From NCBI GenBank assembly GCA_020635995.1, contig JACJYS010000005.1, positions 62,001-126,000 of the forward strand: a stretch of DNA of 64,000 nucleotides, in the 5' to 3' direction. Shown here in pieces: positions 53,546 to 62,940 of this stretch. The position numbers and the translations under genes are program-made. The stretch's first letter is position 1, and the number at the start of each line of letters is the position of its first letter. The notes under the pieces were generated by a model. It made no database searches, had not been told where the DNA came from, and was given only the letters and a program-made list of their open reading frames with translations. The stretch is from Chitinophagales bacterium (GTDB lineage: Bacteria > Bacteroidota > Bacteroidia > Chitinophagales > UBA8649).

Positions 53546-53553
53546 CAAATATA
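53546..53553 (-). promoter_or_regulatory. -7 box of the aminopeptidase-gtrA unit
   Basis: TATATTTG on the minus strand (CAAATATA at 53546-53553), full TAnnTTTG match, 22 bases before the ATG at 53523. Confidence 0.5.
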
Positions 53554-53642
53554 AAATATTGAGCATCAAGAAGTAAATAGATTTTTAATTAATCAGATAT
53601 TTTGAGTATAATTGTAAGCGAAATACAAAACCACATACAAAA

Positions 53643-54254
53643 ATGATAATTATAGGAATAGCCGGAGGGACAGGTTCTGGGAAAACAACAGTAGTTAACA
53701 AGATACTAAATGTTATACCCAAAGGTCATGTGGCTGTACTTGGTCAAGATTCTTACTATAAAGACAATGGACATTTAAGTTTTGAAGAACGACAAAAAAT
53801 TAATTACGACCACCCTCGTTCTATTGATTTTGATTTATTGGTTAAACATTTAAAAGAATTAAAGGCAGGAAATAATATTGAAGAGCCAATTTATTCGTAT
53901 ATTAACCACTCAAGAGAAAAGGACTACAAAGTAGTTCACCCTAAAGATGTAATAATTGTAGAAGGTATTTTGGTTTTTACCAATGAGGAATTGCGTGAGT
54001 TATGCGATATAAAAATATTTGTTCATGCCGATGCAGACGAAAGACTAATAAGGCGAATACGCAGAGATATTAAAGAAAGAGGTCGGGATATAGATGAAGT
54101 ACTTAACAGATATGAAACCATGCTAAAACCTATGCACAATCAGTTTATAGAACCCACTATGAAATATGCCGACATAATTGTACCTATAGGTGGCGAAAAC
54201 CATGTTGCCATTGACGTTATAGCTTCTATGATAAAAGATAAATTGAAAAATTAA
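53643..54254 (+). CDS. udk: Uridine kinase
   Basis: A 203-residue pyrimidine-salvage kinase that makes UMP or CMP from the nucleoside with ATP or GTP. The P-loop is GIAGGTGSGKTT (5-16). LGQDSYYKDNGHLS, NYDHPRSIDFD and IFVHADADERLIRRIRRDIKERGRD follow the family. Length is normal. A single gene; 173 bases follow before the histidine kinase, containing no gene. That gap has only a weak hairpin (attcc ... ggaat near 54285-54305). Confidence 0.95.
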   Translation: MIIIGIAGGTGSGKTTVVNKILNVIPKGHVAVLGQDSYYKDNGHLSFEERQKINYDHPRSIDFDLLVKHLKELKAGNNIEEPIYSYINHSREKDYKVVHPKDVIIVEGILVFTNEELRELCDIKIFVHADADERLIRRIRRDIKERGRDIDEVLNRYETMLKPMHNQFIEPTMKYADIIVPIGGENHVAIDVIASMIKDKLKN

Positions 54255-54427
54255 CATGTATAAACACAGACAAAAAAAATTCGCTATTCCGTAAATTTTA
54301 GGAATAAAATGTATAAATTTATATAATCCTAATCGGCATTATAGAGGCAAATACCCCATATTTAGCTCATAATTTATACTTAAATTACAGAAATAACACA
54401 CAATTACAACCCCAATAATCCTTAATA

Positions 54428-55825
54428 ATGATACTTGAACACTTTAACTTTTCCATACCAAATGATGTAAAAAAAGAAATAAATAAAGTAAACTTAAGAA
54501 ATTTACTTTCACTAAACATTATAGTACTTGTTGTTTCTATTATATTCTTATTGCTTGATTTAATAAACTATAACGCTGGCGTTTGGAATAATTTTGCCTC
54601 TCAACTTTACACATACATTTTACATTCTTTAATAGCAGGTACTGCCATTTTTTTAATTGTATTTACTAAAGAACTTGGGCTAAACGATAGAATAAAGTCC
54701 AATGCAATGGTAAACTACACACTAATTATTGTGCTTTCAATATATGTGCCCTTTGTAGTTGCCATAAATTATTTAGAACTAAAAGACCACTCATCTACAG
54801 GCTTTATAATGATTTTTCTTTTTATGATGGCTTCATTAGTTAGGGTTAACACCTTTGTTTCTATTGCAATTTTAACTCTTTACGGTGCTATTTATTTTGT
54901 AATGTTAAACTATTTTCAATTAACTATTTTAAAAGCTCCCAGCCTTTATTTTAATGGCATAGGTACCTTAATTTTTTATTTTTTAATAACCAATTACTTA
55001 ACGCACAGAGAAATAATACATATTAGAAACGAACTTTTGCTTAAAGAAAAAAACGAAAAATTAAACTTATTAAATGTCAATTTAGAATTAGCACAAAAGA
55101 AAATAGAAAAACAGAATGTATTTTTAACAGAAAGCAATGCCAGCTTTAAAAATTTTGCAGCAATAGCCGCTCACGATTTAAAATCTCCACTTAGAACAAT
55201 AGCCGGATTTACCGAAATACTCTCAAGCAAATATCATGACACTTATACAGAAAAAGACAAAGAATTATCAAAACTAATAACAAAAAACAGTCTTTCACTA
55301 CAGCATTTAATAGATGATATACTCACTTTTTCTGACATCAATAAAAACCTACCCGAAAATGAAAAATTAAGTATTAATAATATCCTAAATCACATTTTAG
55401 AAACTTTAAGCAAACAAATTGAAACCGCTAATGCAAAAATAACACTACCCGAAAAAGATTTTTTTGTTTATGCCCATACTTCTTTGTTTAATCAACTGTT
55501 TCTCAATATTTTAAGCAATAGTATAAAATACAGAAAAAAAGACGAAGAACTATTTATACATATATCAAGCTACTTAAATTTCAACAACAATTTATGCATA
55601 GAAATTGAAGATAACGGCATTGGTATAGAAAAAAATTACCTTTCCAAAGTATTTGAGCCCTTCACAAAATTGCACAACAGCAACTATGAAGGAAGTGGCT
55701 TAGGATTATCTACCTGCAAAAAAATTGTAGATTTTTATAACGGTACTATTATAATTCAATCAGAATTAGGTTTAGGAACTAAAACTATAATTACCTTTCC
55801 AAAGGAAATGCAAAATAAATCATAA
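54428..55825 (+). CDS. Orphan membrane sensor histidine kinase
   Basis: A 465-residue kinase with about six hydrophobic helices in residues 25-190, then a coiled coil (about 195-235). The HisKA domain has the phosphorylated H249 in AAHDLKSPLRTI. The HATPase_c domain shows the N box (FLNILSNSIKYR), G1 (IEDNGIGIEKNYL), F box (FEPFTKL) and G2 (GSGLGLSTCKKIV). The sensing part is a plain membrane domain with little outside the membrane, so it may sense a lipid-soluble or membrane cue. No response regulator is adjacent, so its partner is elsewhere. Confidence 0.9.
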   Translation: MILEHFNFSIPNDVKKEINKVNLRNLLSLNIIVLVVSIIFLLLDLINYNAGVWNNFASQLYTYILHSLIAGTAIFLIVFTKELGLNDRIKSNAMVNYTLIIVLSIYVPFVVAINYLELKDHSSTGFIMIFLFMMASLVRVNTFVSIAILTLYGAIYFVMLNYFQLTILKAPSLYFNGIGTLIFYFLITNYLTHREIIHIRNELLLKEKNEKLNLLNVNLELAQKKIEKQNVFLTESNASFKNFAAIAAHDLKSPLRTIAGFTEILSSKYHDTYTEKDKELSKLITKNSLSLQHLIDDILTFSDINKNLPENEKLSINNILNHILETLSKQIETANAKITLPEKDFFVYAHTSLFNQLFLNILSNSIKYRKKDEELFIHISSYLNFNNNLCIEIEDNGIGIEKNYLSKVFEPFTKLHNSNYEGSGLGLSTCKKIVDFYNGTIIIQSELGLGTKTIITFPKEMQNKS

Positions 55826-55865
55826 AAGTCTGTTAAGTAATCTAAGGCAATTAGTAAAAAAGACT

Positions 55866-55873
55866 TAAATTTA
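55866..55873 (+). promoter_or_regulatory. Probable -7 box of the efp-accBC operon
   Basis: TAAATTTA at 55866-55873, one base off TAnnTTTG, 22 bases before the efp ATG at 55896. Weak alone but well placed. Confidence 0.4.
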
Positions 55874-55895
55874 CACCCTTAAACAAAAAAACCTA

Positions 55896-56459
55896 ATGGC
55901 ATCAACATCTGATATTAGAAACGGACTTTGTATGAATTTCAACAACGATGTATATACCGTTGTAGAATTTCAGCACGTAAAACCAGGCAAAGGTCCTGCG
56001 TTTGTAAGAACAAAATTAAAAAGCTTAACCAGCGGAAAAGTAATTGATAACACTTGGCCTTCCGGACATAAAATAGACGAAGTAAGAGTAGAACGCAGAA
56101 AATTTCAGTACCTATACAAAGACGATATGGGTTTTCATTTTATGAACAGCGAAACATTTGAGCAAGTTGCCATTCCTGAAGAATTATTAACAAATAACGA
56201 TTTAATGAAAGACGGCATGGAAGTAGAAGCATTATATAATGCCGGCACAGATGAAATTTTAACAGCAGAACTGCCACAATATGTTATTTTAGAAGTAACT
56301 TACAGCGAGCCGGGCGTAAAAGGCGATACGGCAACAAACACAACAAAACCTGCTACATTAGAAACCGGAGCCGTTGTAAATGTTCCTTTATTTATAAATG
56401 AAGGCGAAAAAATAAAAGTAAATACCTCTGACCGTTCTTATATGGAAAGAGCTAAGTAA
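55896..56459 (+). CDS. efp: Translation elongation factor P
   Basis: Relieves ribosome stalling at polyproline stretches. It has 187 residues in three beta domains: KOW-like N-terminus with the tip loop VKPGKGPAFVRTKLK (modified or functional lysine in PGKG), a middle OB domain (DDMGFHFMNSETFEQV), and a C-terminal OB domain ending GEKIKVNTSDRSYMERAK. Length is standard. It heads a unit with accB (23-base gap) and accC (45-base gap), an order I know from other Bacteroidota. Confidence 0.96.
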   Translation: MASTSDIRNGLCMNFNNDVYTVVEFQHVKPGKGPAFVRTKLKSLTSGKVIDNTWPSGHKIDEVRVERRKFQYLYKDDMGFHFMNSETFEQVAIPEELLTNNDLMKDGMEVEALYNAGTDEILTAELPQYVILEVTYSEPGVKGDTATNTTKPATLETGAVVNVPLFINEGEKIKVNTSDRSYMERAK

Positions 56460-56482
56460 ATACACATCAAACCAAAACTACT

Positions 56483-56971
56483 ATGAATACTAAAGAAATT
56501 CACGAATTAATAAAAGTACTTAACGATTCTAATATTGCAGAATTCACTTTAGATAAAGATGATTTTTCAATAAGAATACGCACTAAAGATTTTTATAAAG
56601 GCAAAGCTACAGAGGTAGTTAATATTGCACAGCCAAGCGTAGTTGCTCCTGTGGCGGCACAGCCTGTGGCTCCTAAGCAAGAAACCGCTAAAGCTGAAAC
56701 CAAAGAAACTAAACCCGCAGAAAAAACTAATTATATAGAGTTCAAATCTCCAATGGTAGGCACTTTTTATAGAAAACCATCTCCAGATAAAGATGTTTTT
56801 GTAAAAGTAGGCGATACTATTAAAAAAGGCGATGTAGTTTGCATTATAGAAGCTATGAAACTATTTAATGAAGTAGAATCTGAAATGTCAGGCAAAATAG
56901 TAAAAGTAATGGTTGACGACCAATCTCCGGTAGAGTACGACCAAGTATTATTTTTAATTGACCCTGCATAG
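56483..56971 (+). CDS. accB: Biotin carboxyl carrier protein of acetyl-CoA carboxylase
   Basis: Carries biotin, and so the carboxyl group, between the biotin carboxylase and carboxyltransferase of acetyl-CoA carboxylase in fatty-acid synthesis. A 162-residue protein: N-terminal helix region, an Ala/Pro/Lys-rich flexible linker (about 50-82), and a biotinyl domain (about 85-160). The biotinylated lysine is K126 in IEAMKLFNE. Directly upstream of accC. Confidence 0.96.
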   Translation: MNTKEIHELIKVLNDSNIAEFTLDKDDFSIRIRTKDFYKGKATEVVNIAQPSVVAPVAAQPVAPKQETAKAETKETKPAEKTNYIEFKSPMVGTFYRKPSPDKDVFVKVGDTIKKGDVVCIIEAMKLFNEVESEMSGKIVKVMVDDQSPVEYDQVLFLIDPA

Positions 56972-57016
56972 TAGTAAACTTACATTTCAGGTTACTTTTC
57001 AAAAAACCAAACCGAT

Positions 57017-58381
57017 ATGTTTCAAAAAATACTAATAGCCAATAGAGGCGAAATAGCCCTTAGAGTAATAAGAACATGCAAAGAAATGGGAATAAAAACT
57101 GTGGCGGTTTACTCCACTGCCGATAAAGACAGTTTGCACGTTAAATTTGCAGATGAAGCCGTATGCATAGGTGCTCCTAAAGGAGCAGACTCGTACTTAA
57201 ACATTAATAATTTAATGGCAGCAGCAGAAATTACCAATGCCGATGCCATACACCCGGGATACGGATTTTTAGCAGAAAATGCTTCTTTTGCCAGAATTTG
57301 CGAAGATGTAGGCATTAAATTTATTGGGCCTACAGCCGAAATGATTTCTAAAATGGGCGATAAAGTAACCGCTAAAGAAACAATGATAGCCGCAGGAGTT
57401 CCCGTTATTCCCGGCTCTGACGGCTTGCTTAAAGATTTAAAAGCTGCCGAAAAAGCTGCCGAAAAAATAGGCTACCCCGTTATTTTAAAAGCTACTGCCG
57501 GTGGCGGTGGCAAGGGAATGAGAATAGTGCACAGCGTAGAAACTTTAGAAAACGCTTGGAACTCAGCTAAACAAGAAGCAAAAGCGGCATTCTCTAATGA
57601 CGGTATGTATATGGAAAAATTTATTGTAGAACCTCACCATATTGAAATTCAAATAGCCGGAGATAAAAGAGGTGCAGCGTGCCATTTATCTGAAAGAGAT
57701 TGCTCAGTACAAAGAAGACACCAAAAACTAATAGAAGAAGCTCCCTCTGCTTTTGTTGACGATAAATTAAGAAAAAAAATGGGCGAAGCAGCCATTAAAG
57801 CCGCTAAAGCCATTAATTATGAAGGAATGGGCACGGTAGAATTTTTGGTAGATAAGTACAAAAATTTCTACTTTATGGAAATGAATACTCGTATTCAAGT
57901 AGAACATCCTGTTACTGAAGAAATAATGCAAGTAGATTTAATTAAAGAACAAATTAAAATAGCTGCTGGCGAGAAAATTGTTGGAGATGCTTATCTGCCC
58001 GAAGGAAATTTTGCTATGGAATGCCGAATAAATGCAGAAAATCCTTTAAAAAACTTTCAGCCTACACCCGGAACGATAACAGCTTTTCACACACCTAAAG
58101 GCTATGGCGTAAGAGTAGATACCCACGTGTATGCCGGCTACAAAGTGCCACCTTACTACGATAGTATGATAGCAAAAGTAATATGCAGAGGAAAAAGCCG
58201 AGCAGAAGTTATAGCCCGAATGAAAAGAGCTTTAAAAGAATTTATTGTAGAAGGAATAGAAACAACTATCCCTTTGCACTTAGCACTTTTAGAAAATGAA
58301 GAATTTATTTCCGGAAATTACGACACGGGAATAATGGAACGCTTTGATTATAACAGCATTCAAGCATCTAATGCTCACTAA
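57017..58381 (+). CDS. accC: Acetyl-CoA carboxylase biotin carboxylase subunit
   Basis: ATP-dependent carboxylation of biotin on AccB with bicarbonate. A 454-residue ATP-grasp enzyme: FQKILIANRGEIALRVIRTCKE at the start, HPGYGFLAENASFA, the Gly-rich ATP loop KATAGGGGKGMR, RDCSVQRRHQKLIEEAPS and the catalytic-region FMEMNTRIQVEHPVTE. Length is standard. The carboxyltransferase subunits (accA, accD) are not in this window. The end is convergent with the 129-residue membrane-protein gene. Confidence 0.97.
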   Translation: MFQKILIANRGEIALRVIRTCKEMGIKTVAVYSTADKDSLHVKFADEAVCIGAPKGADSYLNINNLMAAAEITNADAIHPGYGFLAENASFARICEDVGIKFIGPTAEMISKMGDKVTAKETMIAAGVPVIPGSDGLLKDLKAAEKAAEKIGYPVILKATAGGGGKGMRIVHSVETLENAWNSAKQEAKAAFSNDGMYMEKFIVEPHHIEIQIAGDKRGAACHLSERDCSVQRRHQKLIEEAPSAFVDDKLRKKMGEAAIKAAKAINYEGMGTVEFLVDKYKNFYFMEMNTRIQVEHPVTEEIMQVDLIKEQIKIAAGEKIVGDAYLPEGNFAMECRINAENPLKNFQPTPGTITAFHTPKGYGVRVDTHVYAGYKVPPYYDSMIAKVICRGKSRAEVIARMKRALKEFIVEGIETTIPLHLALLENEEFISGNYDTGIMERFDYNSIQASNAH

Positions 58382-58390
58382 TGTAAAATT

Positions 58391-58410
58391 AAAATAGATT
58401 AAACTATTTT
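58391..58410. terminator. Hairpin between convergent accC and the membrane-protein gene
   Basis: Arms aaaatag (58391-58397) and ctatttt (58404-58410) with a six-base loop, the same design as at 6311-6331. The right arm contains the stop codon of the minus-strand gene. Likely a compact bidirectional terminator. Confidence 0.55.
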
Positions 58411-58793
58411 GAATTAACATTTGGCACAACTTTTATACTTTTTAAAATAAACCGAGCTATTAGTACGGTGTAAATAATATAATAAACGGCACATATAGCA
58501 AAAGCTAAGTTAGAATCTAAATAACCAAATTTGTAAACAGCCACTAAAAAAGCTAAAATCATTAAGTTTTTTAGTCCAAAAAAACCTAAGTAAACACTGG
58601 TCATTTTTGCCCACTTTAGCTGTTTTGTAATCATAAAAAATAGATTTAAAACAATATAAATGGCTAAATACAAACAAGAAATAAAAAAACTTAACTCGCC
58701 TAATTTTATACTGTAAAATAAATAAAGCGGCAAACTTACCACCAAATTTAAAATAATATACGCTAAGTAAATTGGGTTTTTAAGCGTATTCAC
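58404..58793 (-). CDS. Small four-helix membrane protein of the AtpZ neighbourhood
   Basis: A 129-residue protein with four hydrophobic helices and a short basic C-terminus. I do not recognise a catalytic motif. Its place right after AtpZ matches the unnamed membrane protein that in many Bacteroidota sits between atpZ/atpI and atpB, so it may be the AtpI-like partner of ATP synthase assembly. It overlaps atpZ by four bases. No atpB follows; the next gene is accC on the other strand. Confidence 0.7.
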   Translation of the reverse strand: MNTLKNPIYLAYIILNLVVSLPLYLFYSIKLGELSFFISCLYLAIYIVLNLFFMITKQLKWAKMTSVYLGFFGLKNLMILAFLVAVYKFGYLDSNLAFAICAVYYIIYTVLIARFILKSIKVVPNVNSK

Positions 58794-59014
58794 TTTTTAA
58801 TAAATTCTTTAAGCACAATATACAAACTGGCTACTACAAACAATAAACTACATATAGCTGTAAATATTTTTTGAGTGCCAAATTTATTATCTAAATACAT
58901 ACCTAAAAACAAGCCAATAAGTATGGTGGCAAGCATTTGAAAAGCTATACCCGAATATCTTAAATACTTATTCGCATCATCTTTAGACGGCAACTTGTCC
59001 TTGAGATTTTTCAC
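58790..59014 (-). CDS. AtpZ/AtpI-like protein
   Basis: A 74-residue protein with two membrane helices: LRYSGIAFQMLATILIGLFLGMYLDNKFGT, then IFTAICSLLFVVASLYIVLKEF. The YSGIAFQM start and the GxxLD turn between helices fit the AtpZ/AtpI family, which helps assemble the c-ring or supply Mg2+ for ATP synthase. The start at 59014 overlaps the bactofilin gene by 32 bases, a rather long overlap, but no later Met gives a complete first helix. Confidence 0.82.
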   Translation of the reverse strand: MKNLKDKLPSKDDANKYLRYSGIAFQMLATILIGLFLGMYLDNKFGTQKIFTAICSLLFVVASLYIVLKEFIKK

Positions 59015-59390
59015 TAATATTGTTCAGTTTATTAACCTTTCCCATGGTAACTTTTCCGTTAAAAGAAGCTCCTTCTTCCACCACAATTTTATCCGTTAGT
59101 ATATTTCCCACTATAACTGATTTACTTTTAATAATAAGTAAGCGAGTTATTTCAACATTGCCTTCTATTTTTCCTTCAACAGTAGCATCTGTACAAAACA
59201 AGTTGCCATTTATAACACCTGTTTCTCCTACCACTAATTTTCCCTTAGCAGAAACAGAGCCTTCTAATACGCCATCTATTCTAATGTTTCCTTCGGTTTT
59301 TATATCTCCCGTTATTGTTGTTCCTTTTCTAAAAGTATTTGTAGAAAAATCTGTGCTGTTAGTTAAATCTTTTTTCTTTTCGCCAAACAT
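58983..59390 (-). CDS. Bactofilin (polymer-forming cytoskeletal protein)
   Basis: A 135-residue protein that polymerises without nucleotide into filaments on the inner membrane face. The core is a right-handed beta-helix with short repeated rungs (GTTITGDIKTEGNIRIDGVLEG, GVINGNLFCTDATVEGKIEGNV, GNILTDKIVVEEGASFNGKV), flanked by disordered ends. It directly follows an M23 peptidase gene with a 13-base gap, a pairing known in several phyla where bactofilins position peptidoglycan enzymes for cell shape. Confidence 0.94.
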   Translation of the reverse strand: MFGEKKKDLTNSTDFSTNTFRKGTTITGDIKTEGNIRIDGVLEGSVSAKGKLVVGETGVINGNLFCTDATVEGKIEGNVEITRLLIIKSKSVIVGNILTDKIVVEEGASFNGKVTMGKVNKLNNISEKSQGQVAV

Positions 59391-59403
59391 GTTATTTTGT
59401 TTT

Positions 59404-60300
59404 TTAGTTTATAGACTTAAAATTAATAAAATCTTGTGGATTTTTTGGTTTTCCGTTCTGCCAAATTTCAAAATGCAAGTGCGGACCGTCAGTTAATTCG
59501 CCCGAATTGCCTACAATAGCAATAGCATCTTGCTTTTTTACATAAGTTCCTACTTTTTTAAGCAATTCTTTATTGTGCTTATAAAATGTAATTGCATTAT
59601 TTCTATGCTGTATTGCCAGCACATTTCCCGTTTCAGGATTCCATTCCGATAAAACAACCACTCCATCTTCTGCCGCTTTAACTACATCTCCCGCCACTGT
59701 TGCCAAATCAACACCAAAATGCTCACTTTTACTATCAAATTCAGATAACAAAGTACCATTACTTATAGGCGATATAAATTTTAAAGGAAAATAATTAGGC
59801 TGAACATTTTTTGAAGAAGTTTCTACACTTAACAACTCTATTTCGTCTTTCAACTCTTCTCTAAACTCCTTTTCTATATCATTAGTCAAAGCCAAATTAA
59901 TATCCTGCTTTTCCGCATGAGAAAAAGTATCGGAATAAGTAAAAGAAGAGTCAAATTTCCCGTCTAAAGCTTGCTGTAAATTTTTTAACCAATAATTTCT
60001 TTTATCTATCTGGCTTTCAAGAGAATCTGTCAATAATTCTACTTTTATCAACTCCGACCTTACATCTAAAGAGCCCACGCCAGGCATCATAAATTTTAAA
60101 GGTGTAAAAGCAATAATTAAAATTACCACTATTATGTTAAACAAAACAAATAAACTGCCTAATATAAACAAGTTAAGTCTTGATAATCGCAAGCTCGCTT
60201 TTTGCTCATAAGTTTCTTCATTTAGCACCACCAGCCTATACTTGTTCCTTAATTTCTCAAAAAAAGATTGGTTTGCTTTATTATTATTATCTTTAGCCAT
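59404..60300 (-). CDS. M23 family peptidoglycan endopeptidase
   Basis: A 298-residue membrane-anchored peptidase: cytoplasmic N-terminus (about 1-40), one membrane helix (about 43-70, LNLFILGSLFVLFNIIVVILII), a periplasmic linker, and a C-terminal LytM domain. All ligands are present: H194 and D198 (HFGVD), H274 and H276 (GPHLHFEIW). So it should be an active endopeptidase cutting cross-links. It lies immediately upstream of bactofilin, whose filaments may localise it. Divergent from the SprE/PorW gene with a 57-base gap. Confidence 0.92.
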   Translation of the reverse strand: MAKDNNNKANQSFFEKLRNKYRLVVLNEETYEQKASLRLSRLNLFILGSLFVLFNIIVVILIIAFTPLKFMMPGVGSLDVRSELIKVELLTDSLESQIDKRNYWLKNLQQALDGKFDSSFTYSDTFSHAEKQDINLALTNDIEKEFREELKDEIELLSVETSSKNVQPNYFPLKFISPISNGTLLSEFDSKSEHFGVDLATVAGDVVKAAEDGVVVLSEWNPETGNVLAIQHRNNAITFYKHNKELLKKVGTYVKKQDAIAIVGNSGELTDGPHLHFEIWQNGKPKNPQDFINFKSIN

Positions 60301-60343
60301 AAATTATTTAGCAATAATAACCCATTTTTAACGCTTAAAATAA

Positions 60344-60351
60344 TATTTTTG
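60344..60351 (+). promoter_or_regulatory. -7 box of the SprE/PorW gene
   Basis: TATTTTTG at 60344-60351, full TAnnTTTG match, six bases before the ATG at 60358. It supports that ATG over the upstream start of the longer frame at 60268. Confidence 0.6.
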
Positions 60352-60357
60352 TGTTTA

Positions 60358-62919
60358 ATGAGTTATTACAAAGTTAACAAAGAAAAGAAAATCAAATTGA
60401 AGAATTACATCTCTATATATTTAATCTTGTTTTTTTTCATGTTTTTAACTTCTTGTGCCAAGCATAATGCACCTATTGCAAAACAAACTTATCACGATTT
60501 AACCAGTCATTACAATGGTTATTTTAATGCAAAGGAAAATTATAATACACAGTTAAAAAACTTAGCAGAAAACAGAAAAGACAATTACGACCAAATTTTA
60601 TCTATATCTCCTTATGGCAATATCAAAGATATTAGTGCTCAAAACGATGCTCTTAATGTTACCATAGAAAAAGCAAGGTTGGTTATTCAAACACACCAAG
60701 AAAGAGAAAAAGGGAAAAATTATAAAAAAAATGATGACAACTCAGTAAGTAACTGGGCAGATGATGCTTTTTTAATAATTGGGCAATCATACTATTACCA
60801 AGGGCAAATGGACTCTGCCATTAGCTGTTTTAGATACATAACTTCAAATTTTAACGATGGCGTAGATGCCCGAAGTAAAAAGAAAATAAAAAAGCAGAAA
60901 AACAGCAAAAAATTAAAAGCTAAAGCTAAAAAAATAGAGAAAAAGCAAATAGAAGCTCTTAAAAAAGGCAAAGACATAAGACCTAAGAAAAAACTAACGG
61001 TACACGAACCTGCCAATAGTGAAGCTATGGTATGGCTGGCTAAAGCATATATTGAAAATGACCAACTTACAGAAGCACAGTCTGTTTTAACATTTATAGA
61101 AGCAGATAAAAATTTTATAAAAAATTACGATAGAGATGTAGCTCAAACAAAAGCCGATTTACAGCTAAAACTAAACAGCTACGATAGAGCCATAGAAGAC
61201 ATAGAAAAAGCCATTTCTTATAAAAAGAAACAAAGCAAAAATGCCAGAATGCAATTTATTTCTGCTCAGCTTTACGAAGCACAAAATAAAAGTGATAGAG
61301 CCGCAGAATTATACAAAAAATCAATAAAAGGCAATAACAATTTTGAAATGATATTTTATGCACAGCTTAAACTAATTCAAATGAATAGGAAAGCTGACAA
61401 TGTAGATAAAGCTACCAAAAGATTAATAGCTAAAATGCTGAGAGATAATAAAAACAGAGATTTTTATGACCAGCTTTATTATGAAAAAGCTTTAATTGCA
61501 CTTCAAGATGATGAAAGAGAAGATGCTGAAAAATATTTAAAAAAATCTATTGAAGTTTCTACTAATAACGATAAACAAAAAGCAAAATCTATAGTTCAGT
61601 TAGCCGATATTTATTACGATGAAGAAAACTACAAAGGAGCTCAAATGTATTACGACAGTTCTTTAACATATATAGATAGTAGTTTTACTAATTATGGAAC
61701 CGTGCAAAGCAGAGCCTCTGTGCTAACAGAATTAATAGAATATTTGAATACCATTAGCTTAAACGACAGCTTATTGGCTCTTTCAAAACTAAGCAATAAA
61801 GAGTTAGAAGCATTGTTATACAAAAAAGCCGTTGACGAAGTAGATAGACAAATTAAAGAAGAAAAAGAGCAAAAGGATAACAATTTGCAAGCAGCCAACA
61901 GTAGTGGCAAAAACAATAAAGGCAGTTGGTATTTTTATAGTAGTTCAAGCAGAACAAACGGCTACAAAAAATTTAAGCAAGTGTGGGGCGATATAACTTT
62001 AGAAGACAATTGGAGAAGAAGCAATAAAAGTTCAGATGCCGAATTTGCCGATGGCGATAAAGACAATGGAGATGAATACATGAGCAGAATAAACGCCACT
62101 TATGAAGCCATGCTGGAGGCTGTTCCTAATAGTGAAGAAGAAAAAACAGAATTAAAAAATAATATTATTGATGCTTATTACGGATCGGGAGTTTTATATA
62201 AAGTTGATTTAGACAACATACCTAAAAGTATAGAAATGTTTGAAAAACTAAACAACTTATATGCTTCCAATAAATATAAAGCAGAAGCATACTACTTTTT
62301 GTACACACTATATACCGATAGCGACAAAAAATCTAAAGCTAATGATGCAAAAAGTATCATTTTAGGCGAATTTCCTAACAGTAAATATGCCAGCTTAATT
62401 AAAAACCCTAATAAATATAACGAAAAGGAAATAGAAGATTATTACGATAATCTATACACTTTATATACTAAAGAGCAGTACGACCAAGTAATAACAAAAG
62501 TAGATGAAGCAAAAACTAAATTTGAAAACAACCCTATTCAAGCTAAATATGATTTAATAAAAGCACTATCAATAGGAGGAAAAAAACAGTTAGAAGAATT
62601 TAAAGCTTCATTAAGTTATGTAGTTAATGAACACAAAAATACCGAAGAAGAGAAAAAAGCTACAGAAATATTAGCTTATCTTAATGGGCAAAATCCTGTG
62701 TTAGATAATAATCCTTCGCCTACAAACACCATAAACACACCTGTTAATAATGGAGGAAAAAATACTTTATCAAAAGACAAAATAGACAAGATAAAAACTC
62801 CTGAAAAAATAGATGAAAAATCTCGTGATGGTTTGAAAATTAACATAGGTAAAAAAGAGTTTAACATTGGAGGAAAAAATAAAGTTGACTCCAAAGACAC
62901 TAAAAAAGAAGGCGAATAA
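60358..62919 (+). CDS. SprE/PorW-like TPR lipoprotein of type IX secretion
   Basis: An 853-residue outer-membrane lipoprotein. The start at 60358 gives a lipoprotein signal, basic N-terminus, helix and Cys33 in FLTSC; the longer frame from 60268 places a promoter inside the coding part. The opening YHDLTSHYNGYFNAKENYN is typical of SprE/PorW. TPR helices run to about residue 780, with a Lys-rich insertion (KIKKQKNSKKLKAKAKKIEKK). The tail is Asn/Lys-rich. SprE/PorW is needed for T9SS secretion and gliding in other Bacteroidota. The protein fits this by its start and length; function here is by family. Confidence 0.85.
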   Translation: MSYYKVNKEKKIKLKNYISIYLILFFFMFLTSCAKHNAPIAKQTYHDLTSHYNGYFNAKENYNTQLKNLAENRKDNYDQILSISPYGNIKDISAQNDALNVTIEKARLVIQTHQEREKGKNYKKNDDNSVSNWADDAFLIIGQSYYYQGQMDSAISCFRYITSNFNDGVDARSKKKIKKQKNSKKLKAKAKKIEKKQIEALKKGKDIRPKKKLTVHEPANSEAMVWLAKAYIENDQLTEAQSVLTFIEADKNFIKNYDRDVAQTKADLQLKLNSYDRAIEDIEKAISYKKKQSKNARMQFISAQLYEAQNKSDRAAELYKKSIKGNNNFEMIFYAQLKLIQMNRKADNVDKATKRLIAKMLRDNKNRDFYDQLYYEKALIALQDDEREDAEKYLKKSIEVSTNNDKQKAKSIVQLADIYYDEENYKGAQMYYDSSLTYIDSSFTNYGTVQSRASVLTELIEYLNTISLNDSLLALSKLSNKELEALLYKKAVDEVDRQIKEEKEQKDNNLQAANSSGKNNKGSWYFYSSSSRTNGYKKFKQVWGDITLEDNWRRSNKSSDAEFADGDKDNGDEYMSRINATYEAMLEAVPNSEEEKTELKNNIIDAYYGSGVLYKVDLDNIPKSIEMFEKLNNLYASNKYKAEAYYFLYTLYTDSDKKSKANDAKSIILGEFPNSKYASLIKNPNKYNEKEIEDYYDNLYTLYTKEQYDQVITKVDEAKTKFENNPIQAKYDLIKALSIGGKKQLEEFKASLSYVVNEHKNTEEEKKATEILAYLNGQNPVLDNNPSPTNTINTPVNNGGKNTLSKDKIDKIKTPEKIDEKSRDGLKINIGKKEFNIGGKNKVDSKDTKKEGE

Positions 62920-62940
62920 AAATTTGACCAAACTGAAAAT

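Noticed and set aside
60268..60357. Upstream 30-codon extension of the SprE/PorW gene
   Set aside because: It contains the -7 box and overlaps the divergent peptidase gene; starting at 60358 gives a proper lipoprotein signal.
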